The position numbers and the translations under genes are program-made. The notes beneath the pieces were generated by a model. That model worked only from the letters and a program-made list of their open reading frames with translations. It made no database searches and had not been told where the DNA came from. Shown piece after piece: positions 53,647 to 64,000 of a stretch of 64,000 nt of DNA (positions are counted from its first letter, which is position 1; each line of letters begins with the position of its first letter). Source of the stretch: Afifella aestuarii (GTDB taxonomy: Bacteria > Pseudomonadota > Alphaproteobacteria > Rhizobiales > Afifellaceae); contig NZ_SAUF01000001.1 of assembly GCF_004023665.1 (NCBI RefSeq), positions 1,226,501 to 1,290,500 of the forward strand, given 5' to 3'.

Positions 53647-54684
53647 TCAGAAGCGGGTGATGACGGTGGCGCCGACGGACTGGAATTTGTCCATGGCCAT
53701 CAGGGCCTCGGGCGCCTCGGCAAGGCTGATCTGATCGCCCACCAGGCGGGCGGGATCGAGCTTGCCGCTCCCCACCATGTCGAGCATGGCGCCATAGCGG
53801 TGCGCCTGCATCCCGTGAGAGCCGAGGAGCTCGATCTCCTGGCCGACGATCTTGGGCATGGGGATGGCAGGGGCGGCATGTTCGCCGAGCATCAGCCCGA
53901 CCTGAATGTGTTTGCCCCGGGGCCTGAGGCCGAGGATGGAGTTCGTCATGGTCACCGGATGGCCGAGCGCATCGAGGGAGACATGCGCGCCGCCCCTGGT
54001 GATCTCTTGGATCGCGGCGGGGACATCCGCCTCCTGGCCGTTGATGACGGCGACGGCACCGAGGTCTTTCGCGAGATCGAGTTTTGCCGGATCGAGATCG
54101 ACGCCGATGACGTTCGCCCCGGCCGCCGAGGCGATCATGACGGCGGAGAGACCGACCCCGCCGCAGCCATGCACGGCCACCCACTGGCCCGCGCGCACCT
54201 TGCCCTGATCGATCACCGCCCGGAAGGACGTGGCAAAGCGGCAGCCGAGGCTCGCGGCGGTCGCAAAGGCCATGCCTTCGGGCAGTGCGACGAGGTTCAG
54301 ATCGGCCTGGTGAATGGCGACATATTCCGCGAATGAGCCCCAATGGGTGAAGCCCGGCTGCTCCTGATTGAGGCAGACCTGCTGATGGCCCGCGGCGCAT
54401 TCCGGACAGCTGCCGCAGCCGCAGATGAAGGGCACGGTGACCTTGTCGCCCACCTTCCAGCGGGCGACATTCCGGCCGACGGCCGCAACGACGCCGGCGA
54501 GCTCGTGGCCCGGAACATGCGGCAGCTCAATGTCGCTGTCATGCCCCATCCATCCATGCCAGTCGCTTCGGCAGACGCCGGTCGCCGCGACCTTCAGCAC
54601 GACCCCATGGGTCTCCGGGCTCGGGTCATCCACCGTGACCAGCCGGGGCGCTTCTTGAAATTTCTCGAACAGGACGGCTTTCAT
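53647..54684 (-). CDS. Zinc-dependent alcohol dehydrogenase (MDR family)
   Basis: A 345-residue medium-chain dehydrogenase. Catalytic zinc ligands are Cys in [12 protein letters not shown] and His/Glu in [10 protein letters not shown]. The structural-zinc lobe [18 protein letters not shown] is intact. The NAD-binding loop is [15 protein letters not shown], with Asp in [11 protein letters not shown] indicating NAD+. The [14 protein letters not shown] region resembles zinc dehydrogenases acting on alcohols or aldehydes. Convergent with the SDR gene. Substrate not inferable. Confidence 0.88.
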   Translation of the reverse strand: MKAVLFEKFQEAPRLVTVDDPSPETHGVVLKVAATGVCRSDWHGWMGHDSDIELPHVPGHELAGVVAAVGRNVARWKVGDKVTVPFICGCGSCPECAAGHQQVCLNQEQPGFTHWGSFAEYVAIHQADLNLVALPEGMAFATAASLGCRFATSFRAVIDQGKVRAGQWVAVHGCGGVGLSAVMIASAAGANVIGVDLDPAKLDLAKDLGAVAVINGQEADVPAAIQEITRGGAHVSLDALGHPVTMTNSILGLRPRGKHIQVGLMLGEHAAPAIPMPKIVGQEIELLGSHGMQAHRYGAMLDMVGSGKLDPARLVGDQISLAEAPEALMAMDKFQSVGATVITRF

Positions 54685-54826
54685 CGCAGGGGTCTCTCCG
54701 TTTCGCAGAGAGCTTTAGGGCGAAATCGCGGGCGTGAGAATGCCTTTGCCGGTTCTGTGGGTCCGCTCACGCCCTGTTCGCCCGATAACGGTCACGCCTT
54801 GTCGGATGATGTCACCTAATCTATTT

Positions 54827-54834
54827 TGATATCA
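54827..54834. promoter_or_regulatory. Possible autoregulatory operator of the FitAB-type locus
   Basis: TGATATCA is a perfect 8-bp palindrome in an AT-rich patch 31 bp before the antitoxin ATG. FitA/VapB-type antitoxins usually repress their own promoters through short inverted repeats; no -35/-10 was firmly resolved. Confidence 0.35.
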
Positions 54835-54864
54835 TTGCCATCACCGGGTCGGAGGTGCCATCAG

Positions 54865-55119
54865 ATGCCTGCGGTGACCATTCGCAATCTTTCGGACGAG
54901 ACCCATCGCGCTCTCAAGGTGCGCGCGGCGCAGCATGGCCGCAGCACCGAAGCCGAAATGCGCGACATTCTGGAAGCGGCCGTGCGTCCCGCCGAGCGCC
55001 TGCGCCTCGGCTCTGCCCTGTCGGCGTTGAGCCGCAAGGCCGGGCTGACGAATGCCGATTTCGAGGCGCTGGAACAGGCCCGCGACAAGACGGCCGCCAC
55101 GCCGATGAGCTTTGAATGA
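54865..55119 (+). CDS. FitA-like ribbon-helix-helix antitoxin
   Basis: An 84-residue antitoxin. The N-terminal RHH domain begins MPAVTIRNLSDETHRALKVR, followed by HGRSTEAEMRDILEAAV, the FitA/Arc-type pattern. The C-terminal tail, about 40 residues, should wrap the toxin. It overlaps the PIN toxin gene by 4 bp. It neutralises the toxin and is expected to autorepress. Confidence 0.88.
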   Translation: MPAVTIRNLSDETHRALKVRAAQHGRSTEAEMRDILEAAVRPAERLRLGSALSALSRKAGLTNADFEALEQARDKTAATPMSFE

Positions 55120-55541
55120 TCGTTCTGGATACGAACGTCGTCTCCGAGGCGATGAAGCCGGAGCCGGACCCTGCCGTGCGCGACTGGCTGGACGAACAGG
55201 TGGCCGAAACCCTCTACATCTCCAGCGTGAGCGTCGCGGAACTCCTGTTCGGCATCGGCGCGCTGCCGGATGGACGGCGCAAGCAGACGCTCGCAGCGAT
55301 GGTTGATGCGATGCTGCCGCTGTTTGAAGGTCGAATCCTCGCCTTCGACACCGATGCCGCCCGTCATTATGCCGATCTCGCCGTTGCTGCGCGCAAGGCC
55401 GGCAAGGGCTTTCCAACGCCGGACGGCTATATCGCTGCGATTGCGACCGCCCATGGTTTCACGGTCGCGACACGCGACGCCAGCGCCTTCGATGCGGCAG
55501 GTGTTCCGGTGATCGACCCTTGGAAGGTCGAACATCGATAG
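55116..55541 (+). CDS. FitB/VapC-family PIN-domain toxin
   Basis: A 141-residue PIN ribonuclease. The acidic active site is intact: Asp5 in VLDTNVVSEAMK, Glu in VSVAELLFGIG, Asp in PTPDGYIAAIA and Asp in VATRDASAFDAAGV. It requires divalent metal and likely cleaves RNA (tRNA or mRNA). Paired with the upstream antitoxin, with start overlap. A DUF2726 gene follows after 13 bp and may be cotranscribed. Confidence 0.9.
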   Translation: MIVLDTNVVSEAMKPEPDPAVRDWLDEQVAETLYISSVSVAELLFGIGALPDGRRKQTLAAMVDAMLPLFEGRILAFDTDAARHYADLAVAARKAGKGFPTPDGYIAAIATAHGFTVATRDASAFDAAGVPVIDPWKVEHR

Positions 55542-55554
55542 TCGGGTTCTGACG

Positions 55555-56238
55555 ATGCAAACGACGACGATCCTTCTTCTGCTCATCGGATTCGCGGCCG
55601 GGTTTTTCATCCGAGCCTTGCGCGCGAAAAGCCAAGCCGTCAAAGCCAGGCGCCACGCCGATGCGCTCGATCAGCAGATCGAGACGCTTCGAGGCGAGAA
55701 CGTCACCCTCCACGAAGCCGAATCCCGACGGCTGGAGGAGAATGCTCGCCGCAAGCGCTTCTTCGAGGAAAACGACGTGTCCGATGTGGAGAACCAGATC
55801 AAGTTCATGCGTCAGGCCGAATTGCGCGCGGTGCGTCCCGTCAACAAGGAGGCCGTGCGTGTCCTCTATGCGCTCAAACAGTGGATAGAGGACCACCGAC
55901 CGGACTGGCACATGGCGTTCGAGGTCTCCATGGGAGCCTTCATCAAGACGTCTTATGACCCTGAGGACCGGATGCAGAAAGCGGTGTTCAGTTCCTACAA
56001 CAGCAAGCGGGTGGATTTCCTGCTGATCGACAGGTTCGGTAATCCCGCCCTAGCCGTCGAATATCATGGCACAGGGCATGCTCTGTCCGACGATGCACTG
56101 AGTCGTATGGAGGTCAAACGCCTGGCCCTCGATCGGGCGGGGATTCCGCTCCTCGAAATTCCTGCCAAGACGTCAAGGGCCGAAATCTTGCGCATGCTGG
56201 AGCAAAGGTTCTCCACCGACGCGCCGCTCGCAAGCTGA
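55555..56238 (+). CDS. DUF2726 protein with membrane anchor and coiled coil
   Basis: A 227-residue protein. One N-terminal membrane helix (TTILLLLIGFAAGFFI) leads into a charged coiled coil (about 25-75). The C-terminal DUF2726 domain (about 95-215) has VDFLLIDRFGNPALAVEYHG, then H and Lys in RMEVKRLALDRAGIPLLEIP. The D-x13-E-x-H...K spacing resembles PD-(D/E)XK nuclease-like folds, which DUF2726 is thought to adopt; this is inference. It lies 13 bp after the PIN toxin gene and could be an accessory of that locus or an independent cargo gene. Confidence 0.75.
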   Translation: MQTTTILLLLIGFAAGFFIRALRAKSQAVKARRHADALDQQIETLRGENVTLHEAESRRLEENARRKRFFEENDVSDVENQIKFMRQAELRAVRPVNKEAVRVLYALKQWIEDHRPDWHMAFEVSMGAFIKTSYDPEDRMQKAVFSSYNSKRVDFLLIDRFGNPALAVEYHGTGHALSDDALSRMEVKRLALDRAGIPLLEIPAKTSRAEILRMLEQRFSTDAPLAS

Positions 56239-56467
56239 CGGCACGGCCCTCCGCTTTTCACCGGGCTTTCGGCCGCGCGGGAACCAGGCTCATAGTGCGC
56301 TTCCGCCGGAGAAACGGGAGCAAGCGGGAGGTGTCGATCTCGGTCGGAGCCTGGATGCAACCAATGCTCCGGCGTAGCGACGGCAAACTGTTGGAAAATC
56401 CAAGACAGCCGCTCATACCCGCGGGCAGCTAAGTCCGGTAATCGATACGTGGGAAAGCGCTAGGAAA

Positions 56468-56557
56468 TGGCGGAGGGGGAGGGATTCGAACCCTCGGAAC
56501 GCTCGCGCGCTCAACGGTTTTCGAGACCGCCCCGTTCGACCACTCCGGCACCCCTCC
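56468..56557 (-). tRNA. tRNA-Ser (anticodon CGA)
   Basis: On the minus strand: acceptor GGAGGGG pairs with CCCCTCC, discriminator G, and an encoded CCA. The anticodon loop CTCGAAA reads CGA (codon UCG). A long variable arm and a T arm with GGTTCGAATCC are typical of class II tRNA-Ser. Confidence 0.95.
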
Positions 56558-57160
56558 GCGGGCGCTGCTATTCGAGGCGCCGCGTATCTACGCATGCATG
56601 ATGCGTCTGACAAGGGTGTCGGGAAGATTTCCTGGAAAAGTGCAAGCCTGTCGCAAGATCGGCATTTGTCGGCGCGGCGTTCCGGGGCCGTTGCCACGTT
56701 TCGAGGCGGTCTTGCTGCTTCTAATCGGACCCTGAAGGGCGGCTCGAGCGGAGGTATAGAGAGGACGCGCGGGGAGGTCGGACGCAAAGCGCCCGGAGGG
56801 GCGGTCCGCCGTGGGGGGCAGTGCGTAGGGGCCTTCACAAGGGCCGTCCACGAGGCCGTCCACCGGGGCCGTCCGCAGGAGCCGCCTGCAAGAGCCGCCC
56901 GCATGGATCGTGCACAAAGGGGGGCAAAGGGAACCGCCAGAGACAAAGCCCGTAGGGGGCTCACGAGGGCGCCTTCAGGGGGGCTCAAGGTGCCGGCGGT
57001 CTTGACTTTCGGGGCCTGCTGATCTTTATGCGGCACATATCGGCGTGGGCTTTGCCCGGCGCCGTTTTGCTTTGGCCGCAAGCGGCCCCATATCAACCGG
57101 TTCAGACTGAACAAAAAGCCGATCCGGCGGGCCACCGCCAGGACGGGAATTGAGGACGAA
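56558..57160. other. 603-bp spacer upstream of rplU with degenerate GC-rich tandem repeats
   Basis: No supported gene. Around 56830-56903 about six degenerate 12-14-nt units of type RGCCGYCCRCnnG follow one another. A sigma-70-like TTGACT lies at 57002-57007 with a weak -10 (TTTATG, 57025) and probably drives rplU-rpmA. Confidence 0.45.
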
Positions 57161-57865
57161 ATGTTCGCAGTCATCAAAACCGGCGGCAAGCAATATCGCG
57201 TAGCCGCCGATACGCTTCTGGAAGTCGAAAAGCTCGCAGGCGATGCCGGCGACACGGTCACCTTCGAAGAGGTGCTCATGGTCGGCGGCGAGGGCGATCC
57301 GAAGATCGGTTCGCCGTTTGTCGGCGGCGCCGCCGTCACCGCGGAAATCGTGGAGCATACGCGCGGCCGCAAGGTCATCATCTTCAAGAAGCGCCGGCGG
57401 CAGAATTCGCGCCGCAAGAACGGCCATCGCCAGGATTACACGCTCATCCGCGTGACCGACATCCTGACCGACGGCAAGAAGCCTTCGAAGGCGAAGAAGG
57501 CGGCGCCGAAGGACGAGGCGAAGCCGGCCGAGACGAAGGCGGACGCCCCGGTGGAGACGAAGGCCGAGACGAAAGCGGCCGAAAAGGCGGAAGCCAAGAA
57601 GCCTGCCAAGGACGCCGAGACGGACGGTGCCGTCTTCGAGGCGCCGGCGGGCGAGCCGGACGACCTGAAGAAGCTGAGCGGCGTCGGCCCGGCGATGGAA
57701 AAGAAGCTGAATGCGGCCGGCGTCACGCGCTACGACCAGATCGCCGGCTTTTCGAAGGACGACCTTCAGAAGCTGGACGAGGCTCTGAAGCTCAAGGGCA
57801 AGGCCGAAAACGAGGATTGGGTCGCGCAGGCCAAGACCCTCGCTGACGAATCGAAGGAGAAGTAA
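57161..57865 (+). CDS. rplU: Large-subunit ribosomal protein L21 with C-terminal helix-hairpin-helix extension
   Basis: A 234-residue L21. Residues 1-103 are the normal L21 fold ([49 protein letters not shown]). The extension is a Lys/Ala/Glu-rich linker (about 107-165) and a roughly 65-residue domain, [20 protein letters not shown], resembling the helix-hairpin-helix of nucleic-acid-binding proteins. Such extended L21 proteins occur in Hyphomicrobiales; standard L21 is about 103 residues. It is 2 bp upstream of rpmA, the universal pair. Confidence 0.95.
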   Translation: MFAVIKTGGKQYRVAADTLLEVEKLAGDAGDTVTFEEVLMVGGEGDPKIGSPFVGGAAVTAEIVEHTRGRKVIIFKKRRRQNSRRKNGHRQDYTLIRVTDILTDGKKPSKAKKAAPKDEAKPAETKADAPVETKAETKAAEKAEAKKPAKDAETDGAVFEAPAGEPDDLKKLSGVGPAMEKKLNAAGVTRYDQIAGFSKDDLQKLDEALKLKGKAENEDWVAQAKTLADESKEK

Positions 57866-57867
57866 CC

Positions 57868-58137
57868 ATGGCGCACAAAAAAGCAGGCGGCTCTTCGAGA
57901 AACGGCCGCGATACCGCTGGCCGGCGCCTCGGCGTCAAGAAGTTCGGTGGCGAAGCGGTCGTCTCCGGCAACATCATCGTTCGCCAGCGCGGCACGCAGT
58001 GGCATCCGGGCCAGAATGTCGGGCTTGGCAAGGACCACACGATCTTCGCGCTGACCGACGGACGCGTGGAATTCCACAAGGGCCTCAAGGGGCGCACCTA
58101 TATTTCGGTGCTGCCGCCGGTGGAGGCTGCCGAATAG
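57868..58137 (+). CDS. rpmA: Large-subunit ribosomal protein L27
   Basis: An 89-residue L27: [60 protein letters not shown]. The N terminus lies at the peptidyl-transferase centre and lacks the Firmicutes-type cleaved leader. Starts 2 bp after rplU and is followed by a strong terminator. Confidence 0.98.
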   Translation: MAHKKAGGSSRNGRDTAGRRLGVKKFGGEAVVSGNIIVRQRGTQWHPGQNVGLGKDHTIFALTDGRVEFHKGLKGRTYISVLPPVEAAE

Positions 58138-58180
58138 CTGCGTTGCGACGCGGCCTCCCGCCGATCCAGCGCAAGTGATG

Positions 58181-58210
58181 AAGGGGAAGCGGGCGACCGC
58201 TTCCCCTTTT
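58181..58210 (+). terminator. Rho-independent terminator after rpmA
   Basis: AAGGGGAAGCGG-GCGA-CCGCTTCCCCTT is a 12-bp perfect stem running into TTTT, 43 bp after the rpmA stop. Confidence 0.85.
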
Positions 58211-58333
58211 CGATTCGGGGCCCTGTTTTGCGGTTCGCCCGCCTCGGGTGCTGCCGGGCAGGGGGCGCCCGCCGGCCTTTGCCGAAATCTCAGAAGAGGC
58301 CGCAAGGTTCTGGCCCGCAAGGTTGACGAGACG

Positions 58334-59928
<1,595 letters not shown>

Positions 59929-60024
59929 GGCGCGTTCTTTGATGAGACGGGTTTTGCCCGGCGTGGGAGCGTGGGCAAGCGTCGGGGGGGCCGGCTGCGG
60001 TGCCGGGAGCCGGGCGAGGGGGCA

Positions 60025-61140
60025 ATGAGAAAGCTATCGGGTTACAAGCGCATCGTCGTCAAAGTGGGCTCCGCCCTTCTGGTGGAGCGCGGCGGCGGCG
60101 TGCGCCGCGACTGGCTCGGTTCGCTGGCCGCCGATCTCGCGGCTTTGCGCCTGGAGGGGGCGGAATGCCTCGTCGTCTCGTCCGGGGCCATCGCGCTCGG
60201 GCGCGGGCGGCTTTCCCTCAACGGCCGGCGCTTCAAGCTGGAAGAGGCGCAGGCCGCGGCGGCCGTCGGCCAGATCGCGCTGGCAAAGGCCTGGGCAGAG
60301 GAGCTGCAGACGCGCGAGATCCATGCCGCGCAGGTGCTCCTGACGTTGGGCGACACCGAAGAGCGGCGGCGCTATCTCAATGCGCGCGCCACTTTGACGA
60401 CGCTTCTCGGGATGGCCGTCGTGCCGGTCGTCAACGAGAACGATACGGTGGCGACGACCGAAATCCGCTACGGCGACAACGACCGGCTGGCGGCGCGCGT
60501 CGCGGCGATGGTCGGCGCCGATCTTCTGGTGCTCTTGTCGGATGTCGACGGGCTTTATTCGGCCCCTCCGGCGCAGGACGCCAATGCCCATCTCATTCCC
60601 GAGGTGACGGCGATCACGCCCGAGATCGAGGCGATGGCAGGCGACGCCGGCTCGGAATTGTCGCGCGGCGGCATGCGCACCAAGGTCGAGGCGGCGAAGA
60701 TTGCGGTCGCGGCCGGCGCCGCCATGGTGATCGGCTCCGGCCATCACCTCAATCCGCTGACGCGCATCGACAGCGGGGCGCCCGTCACCTGGTTCCGGCC
60801 GCAGACGACGCCCGCTACGGCACGAAAAGCCTGGATTGCGGGGCATCTGGAGCCGAAGGGCTCGCTCAGCCTCGATGCGGGTGCGGTGAAGGCGCTCAGG
60901 GCGGGGCGGTCGCTGCTGCCGCCGGGCGTCAGCGGTTTTTCCGGTCATTTCGCCCGCGGCGATACGGTGCTTCTCGTCGATCCTGAGGGGATCGAGATCG
61001 GCCGTGGCATCGTCGGCTACGATGCCGACGAAGCGGCGCAGATCATCGGGCACCAATCTAAGGAGATCTCCGAAATTCTCGGCTATGTGCGGCGCTCGGC
61101 GATCGTCCATCACGACGATCTCGTGCTCCGAGAGACGTGA
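60025..61140 (+). CDS. proB: Glutamate 5-kinase
   Basis: A 371-residue enzyme for the first step of proline synthesis (glutamate + ATP to glutamyl 5-phosphate). The amino-acid kinase domain (1-260) shows [50 protein letters not shown] and [16 protein letters not shown]. The C-terminal PUA domain (about 280-371) is present. ATG 60025 follows GAGGGGG. It precedes proA, forming the usual pair. Confidence 0.96.
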   Translation: MRKLSGYKRIVVKVGSALLVERGGGVRRDWLGSLAADLAALRLEGAECLVVSSGAIALGRGRLSLNGRRFKLEEAQAAAAVGQIALAKAWAEELQTREIHAAQVLLTLGDTEERRRYLNARATLTTLLGMAVVPVVNENDTVATTEIRYGDNDRLAARVAAMVGADLLVLLSDVDGLYSAPPAQDANAHLIPEVTAITPEIEAMAGDAGSELSRGGMRTKVEAAKIAVAAGAAMVIGSGHHLNPLTRIDSGAPVTWFRPQTTPATARKAWIAGHLEPKGSLSLDAGAVKALRAGRSLLPPGVSGFSGHFARGDTVLLVDPEGIEIGRGIVGYDADEAAQIIGHQSKEISEILGYVRRSAIVHHDDLVLRET

Positions 61141-61213
61141 GCGGCAAACCTTGCCCCTCTTGCGCCTGCCGCGCTAACAGCACTTGTTCCCCTCCAAAAA
61201 CGTGGAGACGAAG

Positions 61214-62500
61214 ATGGTTTTCGCAGCCCTGCGACAGAACAACGACGCCGCTGCCTTGATGGCTGAAATGGGCATTCGTGCCCGCGCGGCTTCGCGACCG
61301 CTTGGGCTTGCGACGACGGACGAGAAGAATACGGCGCTTCGCGCGATGGCGGATGCCGTACGCGGACGGGCCGACGAAATTCTGGAGGCCAATGCGCGCG
61401 ATATGCAGCGCGGCGAGGCGGAGGGTCTCGCGCCGGCGATGCTCGACCGGCTGAAGCTCGATGCGGCGCGCATCGAGGCGATTGCGAAGAGCCTTGAAGA
61501 GGTGGCGGCGCTGCCCGATCCGGTCGGTGACGTAATCGCCTCCTGGGAGCGGCCGAACGGGCTCAAGATTTCGCGCGTGCGCACGCCGCTCGGCGTCATC
61601 GGCGTGATCTATGAAAGCCGCCCGAACGTCACCGCCGATGCGGGCGCGCTCTGTCTCAAGGCGGGCAATGCCGTCATCTTGCGCGGGGGCTCGGATTCGC
61701 TCGAGAGTTCTTCGGCGATCCATGCCTGCCTCAGCGAGGGGCTGCGCGTCGCCGGGCTGCCGGAGGATGCGATCCAGCTCGTGCCGCTGCGCGACCGTGC
61801 GGCCGTCGGTGAAATGCTCGCAGGCCTTGCCGGCAATCTCGACGTCATCGTGCCGCGCGGCGGGCGCAGCCTGGTGGAGCGGGTGCAGAAGGAGGCACGC
61901 GTGCCGGTCTTCGCGCATCTGGAAGGCGTCTGCCACGTTTATGTGCATGAGGCGGCAGACCTGCAGATGGCGGTGGACGTGACCGTCAATTCCAAGCTCC
62001 GGCGCACGGGCATTTGCGGGGCGGCGGAGACGCTTCTCGTCGACCAGGCCGTTGCCAAGACGCATCTCGAGCCGATCCTGTCGGCGCTTTCGATGGGCGG
62101 CTGCGAGATCCGCGGCGACGAGAGCGTTCGGGCGCTCTTCCCGCAGGCCCATGCGGCGAGCGAGGAGGACTGGCCGAAGGAATATCTCGACAAGATCATC
62201 GCCGTGAAGGTGGTGAACGGCGTCGAGGCGGCGAGCGAGCATATCGCCCGCTACGGCTCTGGGCATACGGAGACGATCATCACGCAGGATGAGGCGGCCG
62301 CCCGCCGTTTCATGGCGCTCGTCGATTCCGCCATCGTGCTGCACAACGCCTCCACCCAATTCGCCGATGGCGGCGAATTCGGCATGGGCGCGGAGATCGG
62401 CATCGCGACGGGGCGGATGCATGCGCGCGGGCCCGTCGGCGTGGAGCAGCTGACGAGCTTCAAATACTGCGTTTATGGCAGCGGCCAGACACGGCCCTAG
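61214..62500 (+). CDS. proA: Glutamate-5-semialdehyde dehydrogenase (gamma-glutamyl phosphate reductase)
   Basis: A 428-residue NADPH-dependent reductase for the second proline step. Motifs: [39 protein letters not shown], catalytic Cys in [16 protein letters not shown], and the C-terminal [22 protein letters not shown] 61214 is chosen because GGAG lies 8 bp upstream (an earlier TTG at 61184 lacks one). Its stop is in the same frame as nadD. Confidence 0.96.
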   Translation: MVFAALRQNNDAAALMAEMGIRARAASRPLGLATTDEKNTALRAMADAVRGRADEILEANARDMQRGEAEGLAPAMLDRLKLDAARIEAIAKSLEEVAALPDPVGDVIASWERPNGLKISRVRTPLGVIGVIYESRPNVTADAGALCLKAGNAVILRGGSDSLESSSAIHACLSEGLRVAGLPEDAIQLVPLRDRAAVGEMLAGLAGNLDVIVPRGGRSLVERVQKEARVPVFAHLEGVCHVYVHEAADLQMAVDVTVNSKLRRTGICGAAETLLVDQAVAKTHLEPILSALSMGGCEIRGDESVRALFPQAHAASEEDWPKEYLDKIIAVKVVNGVEAASEHIARYGSGHTETIITQDEAAARRFMALVDSAIVLHNASTQFADGGEFGMGAEIGIATGRMHARGPVGVEQLTSFKYCVYGSGQTRP

Positions 62501-62515
62501 GCGCGAGGCGCAACG

Positions 62516-63148
62516 ATCTCCCGTTCGATCCATATCGCCCGCGACAGCCGGATTTACGAGGGCCTCCCGCCGCATGGGCGGGGGCAGCGGATCGGGCTTT
62601 ATGGCGGCTCGTTCAATCCGCCGCATATCGGGCACCGGCAGGTGGCGCTGCGGGCGCTGCGGCTTTTGCAGCTCGATCAGGTGTGGTGGCTGGTGACGCC
62701 GGGCAATCCGTTGAAGGCGCCGCATGGCTTAAAGCCGCTGCGGGAGCGCCTGGAAGCGACGGCGCGGATTGCCAGCCATCCGCGCTTCAAGGTGACGGCG
62801 ATCGAAAACCGCTGGCACATCCGCTTCACGGCCGATCTCGTGACGCGACTTGCGGCGCGCGAGCCGGCGACGCGCTTCGTCTGGATCATGGGCGGCGACA
62901 ATCTCCAGAACTTTCATCTGTGGGAAAGCTGGCAGGAGATCGCCGCGAGCGTGCCGATCGCCATCGTCCCGCGGCCGGGGTCTTTGAGCGCGCCGCTGGC
63001 CGCGCCGGCAGCGCGGGTTCTCGCACCTTATCGCCAGGGCAACGAATCGGCGGCCTGCCTCGCCGACCTGAGAGCGCCCGCCTTCGTCGTCCTGCCCGGT
63101 CCGCGCACGCCGGTTTCGTCGACGGCTTTGCGGGCCGCGAGCGGCTGA
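62516..63148 (+). CDS. nadD: Nicotinate-nucleotide adenylyltransferase, start codon unresolved
   Basis: NadD makes nicotinate adenine dinucleotide from NaMN and ATP. The reading frame encodes GQRIGLYGGSFNPPHIGH, the nucleotidyltransferase T/HxGH-type active site. It continues through PLRERLEATARIASHP, WIMGGDNLQNFHLWESW and a C-terminal VSSTALRA. However, no ATG, GTG or TTG exists in this frame between the proA stop (62500) and the active-site motif; the first canonical start (GTG 62642) would delete the ATP site. The conserved upstream LPPHGRGQRIGL suggests translation starts before 62564. ATC at 62516, 7 bp after GAGG, is used as a placeholder; ACG 62513 or ATT 62552 are alternatives, as is a sequence error. 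Confidence 0.85.
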   Translation: MSRSIHIARDSRIYEGLPPHGRGQRIGLYGGSFNPPHIGHRQVALRALRLLQLDQVWWLVTPGNPLKAPHGLKPLRERLEATARIASHPRFKVTAIENRWHIRFTADLVTRLAAREPATRFVWIMGGDNLQNFHLWESWQEIAASVPIAIVPRPGSLSAPLAAPAARVLAPYRQGNESAACLADLRAPAFVVLPGPRTPVSSTALRAASG

Positions 63149-63375
63149 CTTGCGCTAAGGCTATGCCGGAAAGCGCGATTTTTCGCGTCACATCGTCCAT
63201 GACAGGCCTCTCCAGGAGAGATTGGACTTGAAACCGTCATGGTGTCGTTTCTATCTTTAAGGGGTGACACAACGTCACCGTAGGCATGTGGCTTACTTTT
63301 GGCCCGGCCTATTCACGGCAGGAAGGAAAGAGGATCTTACTCCTGACTACTAGCCAGAGCGAGGCGAGCATTCCG

Positions 63376-63762
63376 ATGTTTGCGCCTCACGCGTCTCATG
63401 CCGGCGCCAACCTTATAGCGGCGGATGAGCTGAAAACCGTCCTCTCGAGCCTGGATGATGCGAAGGCCGAGGATGTTGTGACCATCGACATCGCCGGGAA
63501 ATCCGCTTTGGGGGATCACATGGTGGTCGCCTCGGGGCGCTCGCATCGCCATGTCGGCGCCATCGCCGAAAGGGTGATCAGCGAGCTCAAGGGCCTCGGC
63601 CATAACATTCCCCGCGTCGAAGGGCTGCCCCATTGCGACTGGGTGCTGATCGATACCGGGGACGTGATCGTCCATGTCTTCCGTCCGGAAGTTCGCGAGT
63701 TCTACAATCTGGAAAAGATGTGGTCGGCGGAGCCCTATGCGGAGCGCCGCGTCCAGGGCTGA
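63376..63762 (+). CDS. rsfS: Ribosomal silencing factor RsfS
   Basis: A 128-residue RsfS/YbeB/Iojap protein that binds L14 and prevents 50S-30S joining under starvation. Core motifs: VLSSLDDAKAEDVVTIDIAG, KSALGDHMVVASGRSHRHVG, LPHCDWVLIDTGDVIVHVFR, VREFYNLEKMW. ATG 63376 is preferred (GAGG upstream); an ATG at 63286 would add 30 residues. It lies between nadD and rlmH, as in most Hyphomicrobiales. Confidence 0.93.
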   Translation: MFAPHASHAGANLIAADELKTVLSSLDDAKAEDVVTIDIAGKSALGDHMVVASGRSHRHVGAIAERVISELKGLGHNIPRVEGLPHCDWVLIDTGDVIVHVFRPEVREFYNLEKMWSAEPYAERRVQG

Positions 63763-63781
63763 GTAGGCCGGGTTACACGCG

Positions 63782-64000
63782 TTGCAGATCCTTGTTCTCG
63801 CGGTCGGCCGGATGAAGGCCGGACCCGAAGCCGACCTTGCGGCCCGCTATCTCGAGCGGGTCGGCAAAGCCGGCCGTTCCGTTGGTATCAGCGGGATCAG
63901 CGTGCGCGAAATTGCCGAATCCTCCGCCTCGAGGGCAGACGACCGCAAGGCGGAGGAAGCTGCGAGCCTGAAAAAGCTTGCGGCCGGATACCCGATCGTC
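63782..64000 (+). CDS. rlmH: 23S rRNA pseudouridine-1915 N3-methyltransferase, 3' end cut by window
   Basis: 73 residues of the SPOUT methyltransferase RlmH are visible: MQILVLAVGRMKAGPEADLA, then ARYLERVGKAGRSVGI, VREIAESSASRADDRKAEEA. The start is TTG at 63782, 19 bp after the rsfS stop; no ATG precedes the conserved LAVGRMKAGPE. The full protein is usually about 160 residues. Confidence 0.88.
   Translation, partial: MQILVLAVGRMKAGPEADLAARYLERVGKAGRSVGISGISVREIAESSASRADDRKAEEAASLKKLAAGYPIV

Noticed and set aside
56594-57022. 142-codon plus-strand frame between tRNA-Ser and rplU
   Set aside because: No ribosome site or homology; the translation is Arg/Gly-rich and covers the degenerate tandem repeats.
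62475-62696. 73-codon frame starting at ATG 62475 as an alternative nadD start
   Set aside because: It is in a different frame from the conserved GGSFNPPH active site and ends inside nadD.

Overview
The window reads as a chromosomal segment of a GC-rich alphaproteobacterium, most likely in the Hyphomicrobiales (Rhizobiales). The evidence is the rplU-rpmA-GNAT-obgE-proB-proA-nadD-rsfS-rlmH order, an L21 with a long C-terminal extension, a DUF1127 protein, and a Rhodobacter/Sinorhizobium-type polyol operon. A clear divinyl chlorophyllide 8-vinyl-reductase (bciA) suggests a bacteriochlorophyll-making relative or descendant. Genus and species cannot be fixed from the sequence.

Layout. (1) 1-8489, minus strand: the start of an NAD-dependent molybdenum formate dehydrogenase operon (fdsG, partial fdsB), its LysR regulator, an OFA-family carboxylate/formate transporter, and a Cache histidine kinase plus sigma-54 activator. 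A sigma-54 promoter and two matching palindromes lie directly before the transporter. (2) 8560-19728: a ROK repressor and fructokinase, DUF1127, a LysR regulator, and a sorbitol/mannitol operon (binding protein, two permeases, ATPase, sorbitol dehydrogenase, mannitol 2-dehydrogenase). A shared palindrome precedes both the fructokinase and the ABC operon. (3) 19997-31323: a sugar-acid operon (IlvD/EDD dehydratase, two SDRs, a DenD-like dehydrogenase, a beta-hydroxyacid dehydrogenase, a GntR/FCD regulator, an FAH-family hydrolase, a TctCBA transporter, a 2-hydroxyacid dehydrogenase). It fits a non-phosphorylative aldonate route ending in pyruvate plus a hydroxyacid. (4) 31535-36010, minus strand: a sugar ABC transporter with a Tat-type binding protein. 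(5) 36291-42817: an HtrA-like protease, an unknown exported protein, modD, bciA, a guanidine-II (mini-ykkC) riboswitch with a Gdx guanidinium exporter, and a LysR regulator. (6) 43539-51610: an unusual operon of CitMHS transporter, split AtuA (DUF1446), CoA-transferase, thiolase, phosphotransacylase and acetate kinase. This is the best candidate for an undescribed pathway. (7) 51844-56238: AraC regulator with divergent SDR, zinc alcohol dehydrogenase, a FitAB-type toxin-antitoxin pair and a DUF2726 protein. (8) 56468-64000: tRNA-Ser(CGA) and the conserved housekeeping run from rplU to partial rlmH.

The regions share regulatory logic. A 12-bp palindrome close to AACGTATACGTT lies before four separate transport or catabolic operons (19925, 27181, 36034, 43498). 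The GntR/FCD regulator at 24604 is the obvious candidate to bind it, but this is inference. GC-rich intercistronic stem-loops sit after all three solute-binding-protein genes and inside the AtuA operon.
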